From: Acorus gramineus
Lineage: Eukaryota; Streptophyta; Magnoliopsida; Acorales; Acoraceae
Reading direction: 5' to 3'
DNA: 64,000 bases
Assembly (NCBI GenBank): GCA_030737835.1
Contig: CM060849.1
Location: 2,976,001 to 3,040,000, forward strand
This document shows positions 12,561 through 24,985 of this stretch, one piece after another. Within the stretch, counting starts at the first letter, position 1. Each line of letters starts with the position of its first letter. A program made the translations under genes and the position numbers. The notes beneath the pieces were generated by a model. That model ran no database searches and was not told where the DNA came from. It was given only the letters and a program-made list of their open reading frames with translations.

Positions 12561-14684
12561 GAGATAACTGCCCAACGATGTTTTTGAACATCGCTACACA
12601 ACCGAACCCAACAACTATGGGAACGGACGAACAACGAATGGGTCACGCGGAGATGTGGCTTCACCTCCTCCTCACCCTCACCCTTTAGAGGTGACATAGG
12701 ACTTTTGGAAGAGATTAGACTGCTCTACACCCTTGGTCCTCCAGTACCCCTTTCCCCGGGCTAGCTACCTGGTATACTCCCATGATCAGTACACTTCCGA
12801 ACGCATCAGTGGTACCTGCGGAAGGGAGCCCTCTGTCAGGACAGCTTTTCCAACGCCGGGAAGTTCCAACATCGGATCCAACAAAGGGGAGAACTATTTC
12901 ACGCTCGCAATATCATTCGTTAGCCCTCTCCCGTGTAGCCTCTACCTGGTATACCGCTCTACACCCTAACGGACGAACAACGAATTGGTCACGCGACGAC
13001 GTGTCTTCACCTCATCCTCACCCTCTCCCTTTAGAGGTGACATAGGACTTTTGGAAGAGATTAGACTACTCTACACCCTTGGTCCACTGGTAGCCCTTTC
13101 CCCGGGTAGCCTCTACCTGGTATACTCCCACGATCAGTACGCTTCCAAATGCATCGGTGGTACCTACGGATGAGAGCCCTCTGTTAGGACAGCTTTTCCA
13201 ACGCCGGGAAGCTCCTACATCGGATCAAACGAAGAGGAGAACGATTTCACGCTCGCAATATCATTAGTTAGCCCTCTCCCGGGTAGTCTCTACCTGGTAT
13301 ACTCCCACGATCAGTACGCTCCCGAACGCATCGGTGGTACCTACGGATGGGAGCCCTCTGTCAGAACAGCTACAATCCGGGCCACTTCAACACGGACGAC
13401 ATTGGGAGTAAACACTCCATGTTCGCAAAGCGAACCGAAGGGAAAAACCACTACTCTCGATAATCGCCTAACTTAATGCCAAATCTATCGGTTTAACAAA
13501 ACCGATACAACAAATTAATTCTCCTGAAATCCATTCAAGTGAATCGCACGAATGCAGGGGCGATTACATCGCTCTCACACTAACTAATGAGGTACATCCC
13601 GACGGTGGGTCGTACCCACGTCGGCTTCAGATAGGCCTAATTAGTTTTAACATGTTCGTATATATAACAGGAGAATTATATCTTAGTTATGTACATGAAC
13701 TACATGCACGATAATCTATCAAATAATTATAGGAAACTCCCTAACATGGATTCACATCATAAACAACAAATCCTACAACATGCATACATGGTCATTAATC
13801 ATTTAAGCACACTCAAGGCATAACTTTAGCATGCGTTGGATATCACCAATTTAAAAGGGAAGGGTAAAGCGCGATCTCGCGCACTAATAGATGAATCCCA
13901 ATATTCCAAACGAACTTGAGTCGAGTAGGAAATCGAACCTACTTACTCAGTTCGTGCAGAGGGAGAGGGCGAGAGAGATCATCATCTCGTGAAGTTGGTC
14001 ATAGATTTGCCCCATTGGCATGGGCGCAACAACTACACCACGCCCTCGAGTCTTATCGCAAGGGAATATTAGGCAAGTGCCCTTTATTAACCCAGACTTA
14101 ATCATGCTGGATATTCCAATTAACATGGTGGGAGTAGTATTACAATACTACCTAAGGCATGCCATATTCTGTACATCCATACACATTACAGAATACATGC
14201 CCATAGTAGAGGACCGCATGCGATACACTCATTCATACACGAATACAATGCATGCAATATAAGCCTAGCATGCAAGATATCTAACATATTATAGTTTAAG
14301 CATGGCCGTACTACTTATCTACATAAGTAGTATAGCTAGGGTGCCCCATCGATGCGCAATGCACGACTACGCGCGTCGAGCGCATCTCGAGGGGGGGGAT
14401 TGGATCAAACCACTCATAGATACCCGGATCATCGCGCGTCCGATCTACGAGATCTGCAAAACACAACCAATGATCCACAATTAAAATATGGAACCTCCTA
14501 TCACACATATAAGCCTACTTCATGAAGACCCTAACCCCTGATACTTCCATATTATCACCCAAGACACATGCAAACAACTCCTTGACACTCAACCAAGCAA
14601 AACTGCCAAATCTGCTGCAACCAGCCCTACTAATTGATCTCCACAGCACTTAATACACTTCCAAAAATTATGAAATAAAACATG
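12561..14684 (-). repeat. Tekay-type LTR in reverse, partial, with internal duplication
   Basis: This is the reverse complement of the LTR, from about 600 bp before the LTR 3' end up to the alpha middle segment (acceptor-like CTGCAAAAC complement near 14455). Bases about 12640-12960 are repeated at about 12965-13290. This is the ACCAGGTAGAGG block found in two to three copies in most LTRs of this family. A short deletion sits at about 13463. The copy ends within the alpha segment, where another reverse LTR starts. Confidence 0.85.
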
Positions 14685-15999
14685 CACGCCCCAGGGCACC
14701 GTCCCCGAGACATGGCAATAATGAAGTATCAACTATCAATACCTGAGGTCTACAAAGACTCCAACAACAAGACACAAGGTGGCAAAGCAAAGATAAAATG
14801 ATAACTAACTGAAAAGCGGAAGCATAAGATATCAAAAATGTCTGTAAACCAAAAAACATTATTACAGACTCGAATACACAATCACTGTCCTGTGAGAGCC
14901 AAGTCTAGTCCAAATAAAATACAACATGTGCCACATGCACGATTTATAATACATAAAATAACTCTAGGACTGCTGACAGCCTCGCACTCGCCACCCGTCA
15001 GAAGAACGCTCCATCGCCCATAAGACCACGCCACAGGGAAGCTCCAGCTCCACGCCCAACACTGCCCCTGAAAAGAAACAGTATGCGAGGGTGCGCTACA
15101 CGCTCAGTGAGTGGCTAGAAGCCAATCACCAATACAATAGTTCAATACGAAAGCAATTGCCTTTCAAGGAAAACATGGGTGGAAACCCAATGGATAACAC
15201 GGTCACGCGGTGGCGTGACCAACCTCACCCTCACTCCCGGAGGAAGACTCTTGGGACTTTTGGACAGAGACCATACCGTCGGTCGAAGAGACGCGGAATT
15301 ACTGGTCTACACAACACTACTGGATCATCTACATCGAGATAACTGCCCAACGATGACTTTGAACATCGCTACACAACCGAACCCAACAACTATGGGAACG
15401 GACGAACAACGAATGGGTCACGCGGCGATGTGGCTTCACCTCATCCTCACCCTCACCCTTTAGAGGTGACATAAGACTTTTGGAAAAGATTAGATTGCTC
15501 TACACCCTTGGTCCACTGGTAGCCCTTTCCCCGGGTAGCCTCTACCAGGTATACTTTTGTCATTTTCATGCCCAAATAGTGTCTAGGGGTGACCATAAGG
15601 GGGGGGGTGAGGTTACGGTTAAGCTCAGCCACTCATATACCAAAAGACCAATGGTTTCTTCACCATTAAGCAAGGTGGGGGTAAGGTTACCAAAGGTCAC
15701 CACATCCTCAAAATATCTCACACTATTCGACCAACCAGGAACTCTCAAAACCCGGATACGGTTCGGAACTGCATATTTTTCAAAACGTTACCGGAATTCG
15801 ATGAAATTTTTATGGGTAGTACGAAACAGTACCAGGACCCATAATATGCAGTTAGATTTTCAATCAGAGTACTCCAACTCCCGCAGGTAGCTAAAAGCCA
15901 AAATTTTAGCGACTCCGATCGAAAAAGAAAAAGGCCCTGAATGACCAAGATGTGACCAAGGCTTAACCGAAATGGCTCCAAATGACACAGGGCATAACA
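14685..15999 (-). repeat. Tekay-type LTR in reverse with a large central deletion
   Basis: The LTR 3' end (CACGCCCCAGGGC, lacking the terminal TGT) begins at 14685. The LTR 5' end (complement of TGTTATGCC) lies at 15991-15999. At about 15550 the sequence jumps from the ACCAGGTATACT block to the TCATTTTCATGCCC block. About 2.4 kb of the middle is therefore missing, including both alpha/beta segments and the GC-rich part. Reverse orientation is shown by both termini. Confidence 0.85.
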
Positions 16000-17078
16000 G
16001 TTAGTGCTCGAGCGATGTAATCGCCCCTGCACCCCACTTGAATGGAATTCAGGAGAATTCATTTGTTTGATCGGTTTTGATAAACCGGTGGCTATGGCAT
16101 TAAGTTAGGCCTACCCGTGCTAGGCATGTATATGAACTGCTTGTTGGTTATATGCCTTGGGCTTATTTCTGCGTGAGAGCAGAGGTAACCCCTCGCGTCT
16201 GAGCGACGAACCCGTGTGGCAGTACAAGAGTATTCAATATCATCGATATGTTATTATTGAGTGTGGTAGACTTTCCCATAGGGTTCGCTTTGCGAATGTG
16301 GGGTGCTTCCTCCCAACATCGTCGTGCGTCGAACACCCCAGCGTCGAAGCTGTCCTGTTTGGGTGCCACCACTTGTAGGTGCTACTGATGCGTATCGCGG
16401 TACGCATCTAGCTGATGTACCAATCGTGGAAGGCCGACAGGTAGAGCCTACGTGGGAGACGGCTACCAGATGATTTTGTGAGCATGGAATCTTTCTCCCC
16501 TTTTTCGAATCCGCGTTGAAACTACCCGACGTTAAAGCTGTCCTGATAGAGGGCTCCCACCTGTAGGTACTACCGATGCATTCGGCAGATGTACTGATCA
16601 TGGGAGTATACCAGGTAGAGGCTACTCGGGAGAGGGCTACCGGATGACGAAGGGTGTAGAACAAAAGGTTTTCTTCCAACAGTCCTGTGTCACCCTTAGG
16701 GGTGAGGGTGAGGATGAGGTGAAGTCACGTCGCCACGTGACCCATTCGTTTTTCGTCCATTCCCATAGTTATTGGGTCCAGTTACGTATCGATGTTCAGA
16801 GACATCGTTGGGCAGTTATCTCGATGTAGATGATCTAGTAGTGTTGTGTAGACCAGTAATTCCGCGTCTCTTCGACCAACGGTATGGTCTCTCCCCAAAA
16901 GTCCCAAGAGTCTTCCTCCGGGAGTGAGGGTGAGGTTGGTCACTCCGCCACGTGACCTTGTTATCCATTGGGTTTCCACCCATGTTTTCCTTGAAAGGAA
17001 ATTGCTTTAGTATTGAACTGTTGTAATGGTGATTGGTTTCCAGCCACTCACTGAGCTTGTAGTTCACCCCTCGCATAT
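16000..17078 (+). repeat. Tekay-type LTR fragment, downstream half
   Basis: The copy starts at GTTAGTGCTCGAGCGATG, directly after the end of a reverse LTR, and runs to CACCCCTCGCATAT at 17078, where a new LTR start (TGTTATG) follows. The same breakpoint sequence recurs at 18509-18513, which suggests duplication of this junction by unequal crossing over. Confidence 0.8.
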
Positions 17079-18513
17079 TGTTATGTCTATGTCATTTGGA
17101 GCCATTTTGGTTAAGCCTTGGTCACATCTAGGTCGTTCAGGGCCATTTCTTTTTTTCGATTGGAGTCGCTAAACTTTTGGCTTTTATCCACCTGCGGAGT
17201 TAGAGCACTCTGATTGGAAATCTAACTGCATATTATGGGTCCTGGTACTGTTTCGTACTACCCATAAAAATTTCATCGAATTCCGGTAACATTTTGAAAA
17301 ATATGCAGTTCCGAACCGTATCCGGGTTTTGAGAGTTTCTTGGTTGGGCGAATAGTGTGAGATATTTTGGGGATGTGGTGACCCTTGGTAACCCCACCTT
17401 GCTTGGGGAGGAAGAAAACATTGGTTATTTGATTTGTGAGTGGGTGAGCCTAACCCTAACCTCACCCCCCCTTATGGTCACCCCAAAACACTATTTGGGC
17501 ATGGAAATGACCATTTTGCCCTCTCTCTCTCTCCCCTCTCTCCCAACTCGTGGATCTCTCTTTCTCTCCCTCTCTTGATCTCTTTTTCCCCTCTTTGTGT
17601 GTGTGGAGAAGGAGGAGGAAGAAGCAAAAGAAGGAGAAGGTGAAGGAGGAAGAGCAAGGTTTGTGTTTGTGTTGTTGTTGTTGTTGATCCTCCTCTCTCT
17701 AGCTCCCTTTTCATGTCTTCCCCCCCCCCCCATGTTTTGCAGCCAAAGAAAGCTGAGGAGGGCTGTGGAGGTGGTGGTAGTGGTGGTGGTCCTATTTGGG
17801 TGCAACCACTTGTAGGTGCTACTGATGCGTATCGCGGTATGCATCTAGCTGATGTACCGATCGTGGAAGGCAGATAGGTAGAGGCTACGTGGGAGAGGGC
17901 TACCAGATGATTTTGCGAGTGTGGAATCATTCTCCCCTTTTTTGGCTCCGCGTTGAAGCTACCCGACGTTAAAGCTTTCTTGACAGAGGGCTCCCACCTG
18001 TAGGTACTACCGATGCGTTCGGCAGATGTACTGATCATGGGAGTATACCAGGTAGAGGCTACTCAAGAGAGGGCTACCGGATGACGAAGGGTGTAGAACA
18101 AAAGATTTTCTTCCAACAGTCCTGTGTCACCCTTAGGGGTGAGGGTGAGGATGAAGTGAAGTCACGTCGCCACGTGACCCATTCGTTTTTCGTCCATTCC
18201 CATAGTTGTTGGGTCCGGTTACGTATCGATGTTCAAAGACATCGTTGAGCACTTATCTCGATGTAGATGATCCAGTAGTGTTGTGTAGACCAGTAATTCC
18301 GCGTCTCTTCGACCAACGGTATGGTCTCTCCCCAAAAGTCCCAAGAGTCTTCCTCCGGGAGTGAGGGTGAGGTTGGTCGCGCCACCGCGTGACCTTGTTA
18401 TCCATTGGGTTTCCACCCATGTTTTCCTTAAAAGGAAATTGCTCTAGTATTGAACTGTTGTAATGGTGGTTGGTTTCCAGCCACTCACTGAGCTTGTAGC
18501 TCACCCCTCGTAT
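17079..18513 (+). repeat. Tekay-type LTR with central deletion (first part)
   Basis: The LTR starts with TGTTATGTCTATGTCATTT at 17079. At about 17790 it jumps from the GGTGGTGGT-rich exon-like block to CTATTTGGGTGCAACCACTTG, which lies far downstream in other copies, so roughly 2.5 kb is deleted. It is interrupted at 18513 by another LTR and resumes at 24986-25392. The target duplication CGTAT is present at 18509-18513 and 24986-24990. Confidence 0.8.
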
Positions 18514-21198
18514 TGTTATGCCTGTGTCATTTGGAGCCATTTCGGTTAAGCCTTGGTCACATCTGGGTTATTCAGGGCCTTTTCTTTTTTCAATCGGAGT
18601 CGCTAAAATTTTGGCTTTTAGCCACATGCAGGAGTTAGAGTACTCTGATTGGAAATATAACTGCATATTATGGGTCCTTATACTGTTTTGTACTACCCAT
18701 AAAAATTTCATCGAATTCCAGTAACATTTTGAAAAATATGCAGTTCTGAACCGTATCCGGGTTTTGAGAGTTCCTGGTTGGTCGAATAGTGTGAGATATT
18801 TTGGGGATGTGGTGACCCTTGGTAACCTTACCCCCACCTTGCTTGGGGAGGAAGAAAACATTGGTTATTTGATTTGTGAGTGGGTGAGCCTAACCCTAAC
18901 CTCACGACCCACTTATGGTCACCCCAAACACTATTTGGGCATCAAAATGACCATTTTGCCCTCTCTCTCTCTCCCCCTCTCTCCCAACTCGTGGATCTCT
19001 CTTTCTCTCCCTCTCTTGATCTCTTTTTCCCCTCTTTGTGTGTGTGGAGGAGGAGGAGGAAGAAGCAAAAGAAGGAGAAGGTGAAGGAGGAAGAGCAAGG
19101 TTTGTGTTTGTGTTGTTGTTGTTGATTCTCCTCTCTCTAGCTCCTTTTCATGTCTTCCCCCCCTGTTTTGCAGCCAAAGAAGGCTGAGGAGGGTTGTGGA
19201 GGTGGTGGTAGTGGTGGTGGTGGTTGAGGTGGTCGCGGGTGCATCGAGGGTCCCCGAATCTCCCCCTTTCATTCCCCCTCCCAAGGTGAGCTCTTCCCCT
19301 TCTTTTCTTTGGTTTTTCATGGCTTAGGGGTTGTTGGGAAGTCATGCATGCTAGGTAATTGGTTTAGGGTGAGTGAGAAGTGTGGGGGAGGGGTTAAAAG
19401 GGGTTAAAAGGGGGTTAAGAATAGCTGGGCGCGCGCAGGGGTCTGTCTGCTCGCATGAGGGGTACTGGCAGGCGTAGGCGGGCGCGTGCGCGTGGGCGCG
19501 CGGGTGCGCGCGGACGCTGGCAGCGAGCGGGGTGCGCAGGACGTGCGCGCAGGCCCGCGGGAGTGCGCGTGGGCGCGGGGCAGTGCGCCTGGGCATGCGG
19601 CAGGGTGCCAGTGCGCGCGCGCGCGGGCGTGCTCGTGCGTGCGCGTGCTGGGGCATGCGCGGGGCTGCCCAGGGGCTCAGGTAGGTGCTGGGGCACTCGG
19701 GCATGCGTGCGTACGTGCGTGCTCGCATGCGTGCAAGCCCGTATGCGTACTAGTCTAAGTCTTTGGTATTTCTAGTAATTTCTAAGTGTTATAATGTGAT
19801 GTTGCTCACCAAATTTGATGCCCTTACCATGCAGATCTCGTCGGAAGGGATGCGCGAGGTCCCGGGTTGCGGTGAGTGGTTTGGTCCAATCCCCCCCCCC
19901 CTCGAGATGCGCTCGACGCGCGCGGAGTCGTGCGTCGCGCATCGATGGGGCATCCTAGCTATACTACTTGTGTAGATAAGTAGTATGGCCATGCTTAGAC
20001 TATAATATGTTAGATATCTTGCATGCTAGGATTATATTGCATGTATTGTATCTATGTATGAATGATTGTGTTGCATGCGCCCCTCTAGTATGGGCATGTA
20101 TTTTTGTAATGTGTATGGATGTATAGAATATGGCATGCCTTAGGTAGTATTGTAATACTACTACTCCCACCATATTAATGGAATATCCAGTATGACCTGC
20201 CTAATATTCCCTTGCGATAAGACTCGAGGGCGTGGTGTAGTTGTTGCGCCCATGCTAATGGGGCAAAACTATGACCAACTTCATGAGATGATGATCTCTC
20301 TCGCCCTCTCCCTCTGCACGAACTGAGTAAGTAGAGGCGATTTCCTACTCGACTCGGGTTCGATTGGAATATTAGCATTCACCTGTTAGTGCGCGAGATC
20401 GCGCTTGACCCTTCCCGTTTAAGTTGACAATATCCAACGTATGTTAGAGTATATTTTGTATGTTTATACGAGTAGTGCCCTCATATGCATGTGTAGTTAG
20501 GCCTTGCCTTGTATGTATATTGCATGATGTGTTGTTTATGCCATATACTCACGTTAGGGAGAACCCCTATAGTTAAGCATATGTTATTGTGAATGTGGAT
20601 CAAGTTCCTTCAGTGATAGAACTCTCCTGTAATAATTATGCGCATGTTAAAAATTGATAGGCCTATCTGAAATAGGCGTGGGTATGACCCGCTGTTGGGT
20701 TGTACCTTATTAGTTAGAGCGCTAGCGATGTAATCACCCCGTGCATTCGAGCGATGCACTCGTTTGGAATTAAGGAGAATTCATTATCTTATCGGTTTTG
20801 TTAAGCCGGTAGTTGGGGCATTAAGCTAGGCCTACCCGTGCTAGGCGTGTATATGAACCGCCTGTTGGGTTATGTGCCTTGGGATTATTTCTGCGTGAGA
20901 GCAGAGGCAACCCCCCTTGTGTCCGAGCGACGCAACCGTGTGGGAGTACGATAGTGTTCGCTATCATCGATATGTGATTATCGAGAGTAGTTGTTTCATT
21001 CCATTGGGTTCGCTTTGCGAACATGGAGTGTTTTCTCCAATTGTCGTCTGTGTTGAAGCGGCTCAGGTTGTAGCTGTCCTGACAGAGGGCCCCCACCTGT
21101 AGGTACTATCGATGCATGCGGCAAGATGTACTGATCGTGGGGCCAGGTAGAGGCTATCCGGGGGAGGGCTAACGAATGATATTGCGAGCGTGGAATCT
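18514..21198 (+). repeat. Tekay-type LTR, beta variant, 5' portion
   Basis: The LTR start TGTTATGCC lies at 18514, immediately after CGTAT. It carries the beta middle segment at 19286-19834, with a CpG-dense core at about 19425-19745. It breaks off at GGAATC (21198), where a second LTR start abuts it. The matching CGTAT at 24986 suggests that the 3' end of this insertion is the terminus at 24985, contributed through recombination with the next copy. Confidence 0.85.
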
Positions 21199-24100
21199 GT
21201 TATGCCTGTGTCATTTGGAGCCATTTCGGTTAAGCCTTGGTCACATCTGGGTCATTCAGGGCCTTTTAATTTTTCGATCGGAGTCGCTAAAATTTTAGCT
21301 TTTAGCCACCTGCGAGAGTTGGAGTACTCTGATTGAAAATCTAACTGCATATTATGGGTCCTGGTACCGTTTAGTACTACCCATAAAAATTTCATCGAAT
21401 TCCGGTAATGTTTTGAAAAATATGCAGTTCCGAACCGTATCCGGGTTTTGAGAGTTCCTGGTTGGTCGAATAGTGTGAGATATTTTGGGGATGTGGTGAC
21501 CCTTGGTAACCTTACCCCCACCTTGCTTGGGGATGAAGAAACCATTGGTTATTTGATTTGTGAGTGGGTGAGCCTAACCCTAACTTCACCCCCCCCCCCT
21601 TATGGTCACCCCTAAACACTATTTGGGCTTGAAAAAGACATTTTTGCCCTCTCTCTCTCTCCCCCTCTCTCCCATTTCGTGGAACTCTCTCAAGCTCCCT
21701 CTCTTGGTCTTTTTTCCCCTCTTTGTGTGTGGAGAAGGAGGAGGAAGAAGCAAATGAAGGAGAAGGTGAAGAAGGAAGCACAAAGAAGGTGAGTTTTGTG
21801 TATGTGTTGTTGTTGTTGTGGTTTCTCCTCTCTCAAGCTCCCTCTCATGTCTTCCCCCCCCCCCCCCTGTTTTTCAGCCAAAGAAGGCTGAGGAGATGCT
21901 GATGAGGTGGTGGTGGTGGTTGAGGTGGTCGTGGGTGTGTCGAGAACCCCGCATCTCCCCATTTCCCTCCCCCTGTTTTGGTAAGGCAGCACTCTGTATT
22001 TTAAAGATCTCAGTGAACCTAGTATTTAGAGGCACATTTCTAGGATTATGTCTGCATATGATATGATCATCTATGTGTCTAGTTGTTATATATGAAATTT
22101 GGGGTCATTATGATATCTGTGGTGTAAGTTAGAACCAGTTTTGCATGGCCTGTCCAGATTCGCGTAGGAATTGACCTGCTTCTGGAAATAATTTATTTCG
22201 GGCTTGTAGAGGCAAAATTAGGTTCTAATGTCTGCATGGATTATGATCCCAGCATATCAGAGAATGTGCATGATTTATTTCATAATTTTTGGAAGTGTAT
22301 TGGGTGCTGTGGAGACCAATTAGTATGGCTGGTTGCATTAGGTTTGGTAGTTTTGCTTGGTTGAGTATCAAGGAGTTGTTTGCATGTCTTGTGTGATAAT
22401 AGGGAAGTATCAAGGGTTAGGGTCTTCATGAAGTAGGCTTATTTGTGTGATAGGAGGTTCCATATTTTAATTGTGGATCATTGGTTGTATTTTGCAGATC
22501 TCGTAGACCGGACGAGCGACGATCCGGGTATCTGTGAGTGGTTTGATCCAATCCCCCCCCCCCTCGAGATGCGCTCGACGCGCGTAGTCGTGCGTCGCGC
22601 ATCGATGGGGCATCCTAGCTATACTACTTGTGTAGATAAGTAGTATGGCCATGCTTAGACTATAATATGTTAGATATCTTGCATGCTAGGCTTATATTGA
22701 TGTATTGTATCTATGTATGAATGATTGTGTTGCATGCGCCCCTCTAGTATGGGCATGTATTTTTGTAATGTGTATGGATGTATAGAATATGGCATGCCTT
22801 AGGTAGTATTGTAATACTACTCTCACCATATTAATCGAAATATCCAGTATGATTAAGTTTGGGTTAATAACGGGCACCTGCCTAATATTCCCTTGCGATA
22901 AGACTCGAGGGCGTGGTGTAGTTGTTGCGCCCATGCTAATGGGGCAAAGCTATGACCAACTTCATGAGATGATGATCTCTCTCGCCCTCTGCACGAACTG
23001 AGTAAGTAGAGGCGATTTCCTACTCGACTCGGGTTCGTTTGGAATATTAGCATTCACCTGTTAGTGCGCGAGATCGCGCTTGACCCTTCCCTTTTGAGTT
23101 GGCGATATCCAACGCATGTTAGGGTATATTTTGTATGTTTATACGATTAGTGCCCTCATATGCATGTGTAGTTAGGCCTTGCCTTGTATATATGTTGCAT
23201 GATGTGTTGTTTATGCCATATACTCATGTTAGGGAGAACCCCTATAGTTAAGCATATGTTATTGTGCATGTGGATCAAGTTCCTTCAGTGATAGAATTCT
23301 CCTGTAATAATGATGCGCATATTAAAACTGATTAGGCCTATCTGAAATAGGCGTGGGTATGACCCGTTGTCGGGTTGTACCTTATTAGTTAGACCGCTAG
23401 CGATGTAATTGCCCCCATGCATCTGAGCGATACACTCGTTTGGAATTCAGGAGAATTCATTATCTTATCGGTTTTGTTAAGCCGGTAGTTGTGGCATTAA
23501 GCTAGGCCTACCCGTGCTAGGCGTGTAGATGAACCGCCTGTTGGGTTATGTACCTTGGGATTATTTCTGCGTGAGAGCAGAGGCAACCCCCCCCCCCCTT
23601 TGTGTCCGAGGGACGCAACCGTGTGGGAGTACAATAGTGTTCAATATCATCGATATGTGATTATCGAGAGTAGTTGTTTTTCCATTGGGTTCACTTTGTG
23701 AACATGGAATGTTTACTCCCAATGTCGTCCGAGTTGAAGAGGCCCGGGTTGTAGCTGTCCTGACAGAGGGCTCCCATCCGTAGGTACCACCGATGCGTTC
23801 GGAAGCGTACTGATCGTGGGAGTGTACCAGGTAGAGGCTACCCGGGAGAAGGTTAACGAATGACATTGCGAGCGTGGAATCGTTCTCCCCTTCGTTGGAT
23901 CCGATGTAGGAACTTCCCAGCGTTGAAAAAGCTGTCCTAACAGAGGGCTCCCATTCGTAGGTACCACCGAGGCGTTCGGAAGCGTACTGATCGTGGGAGT
24001 ATACCAGGTAGTGACTACCCGGGGAAAGGGCTACCGGTGGACCAAGGGTGTAGAGGAGTCTAATCTCTCCAAAATTCCTTTGTCACCTGTAAAGGGTGAG

Positions 24101-24985
24101 GTTGAGGATGAGGTGAAGACACGTCGCCGCGTGACCCATTCGTGGTTCGTCCGTTCCCATAGTTGTTGGGTCCGGTTGCGTATCGATGCTCAAAGACATC
24201 GTTGGGCAGCTATCCCGATGTAGATGATCCAGTAGTGTTGTGTAGATCAGTAATTCTGGGTCTCATCGACCAACGGTATGGCCTCTCCCCAAGAGACCCA
24301 AGAGTCTCTCTCTGGGAGTGAGGGTGAGGGTGAGGTTGGTGATTCAGTAGTGTTGTGTGGACCAGTAATTTCGCGTCTCTTCGACCAACGGTATGGTCTC
24401 TCCCCAAAAAGTCCCAAGAGTCTTCCTTCAGGAGTGAGGGTAGGTGAGGTTGGTCGCGCCGCCGCGTGACCTTGTTATCCATGGGTTTCCACCCATGTTT
24501 TTCCTTGAAAGGAAATTGTTTTAGTATTGAACTGTTGTAGGGTGATTGGTTTCCAGCCACTCACTGAGCTTGTAGCTCACCCCTCCCATACTGTTTCTTT
24601 TCAGGGGCAGTGTTGGGCGTGGAGCTGGAGCTTTCCTGTGGCGTGGTCTTATGGGCGTGGAGCGTTCTTCCGGCGGGTGGCGAGTGCGAGGCTGTCAGCA
24701 GTCCTAGACTCATTTTATGTATTGTGAATCGTGCATGTGGCACCGGTTGTATTTTATTTGGACTAGACTTGGCTCTCACAGGACAGTGATTGTGTATTCG
24801 AGTCTGTAATAATGTTTTTGGTTTACAGACATTGTTTATATATTATGCTTCCGCTTTTCAGTCAGTTATCAATCCTTGCTTTGCCACCTAGTGTGTTGTT
24901 GTTGGAGGCTTTATTGACCTCAGGTATTGATAGCTGATATTTCATTATTGCCACGTCTCAGGGACGGCCGCCCTGGTGCCTGACA
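21199..24985 (+). repeat. Complete Tekay-type LTR, alpha variant, 3787 bp
   Basis: This is the best reference copy in the window. It runs from TGTTATGCC (21199) to TGACA (24985), with the alpha segment at 21981-22497. It shows the family's internal duplications: the block with TAGGTACCACCGA around 23758 and again around 23940, and a ~115-bp repeat with GACCAACGGTATGG around 24230-24450. It encodes no protein. It contains long C- and G-runs and a GGTGGT-rich block near 21890-21930. Confidence 0.9.

Noticed and set aside
16254..16679. Recurrent antisense open frames reading PVALSRVASTWYTPMIS
   Set aside because: They appear in every LTR copy because the LTR itself is repeated. They have no recognisable domain, differ in length between copies and are broken by indels, so they are shadows of non-coding LTR sequence.
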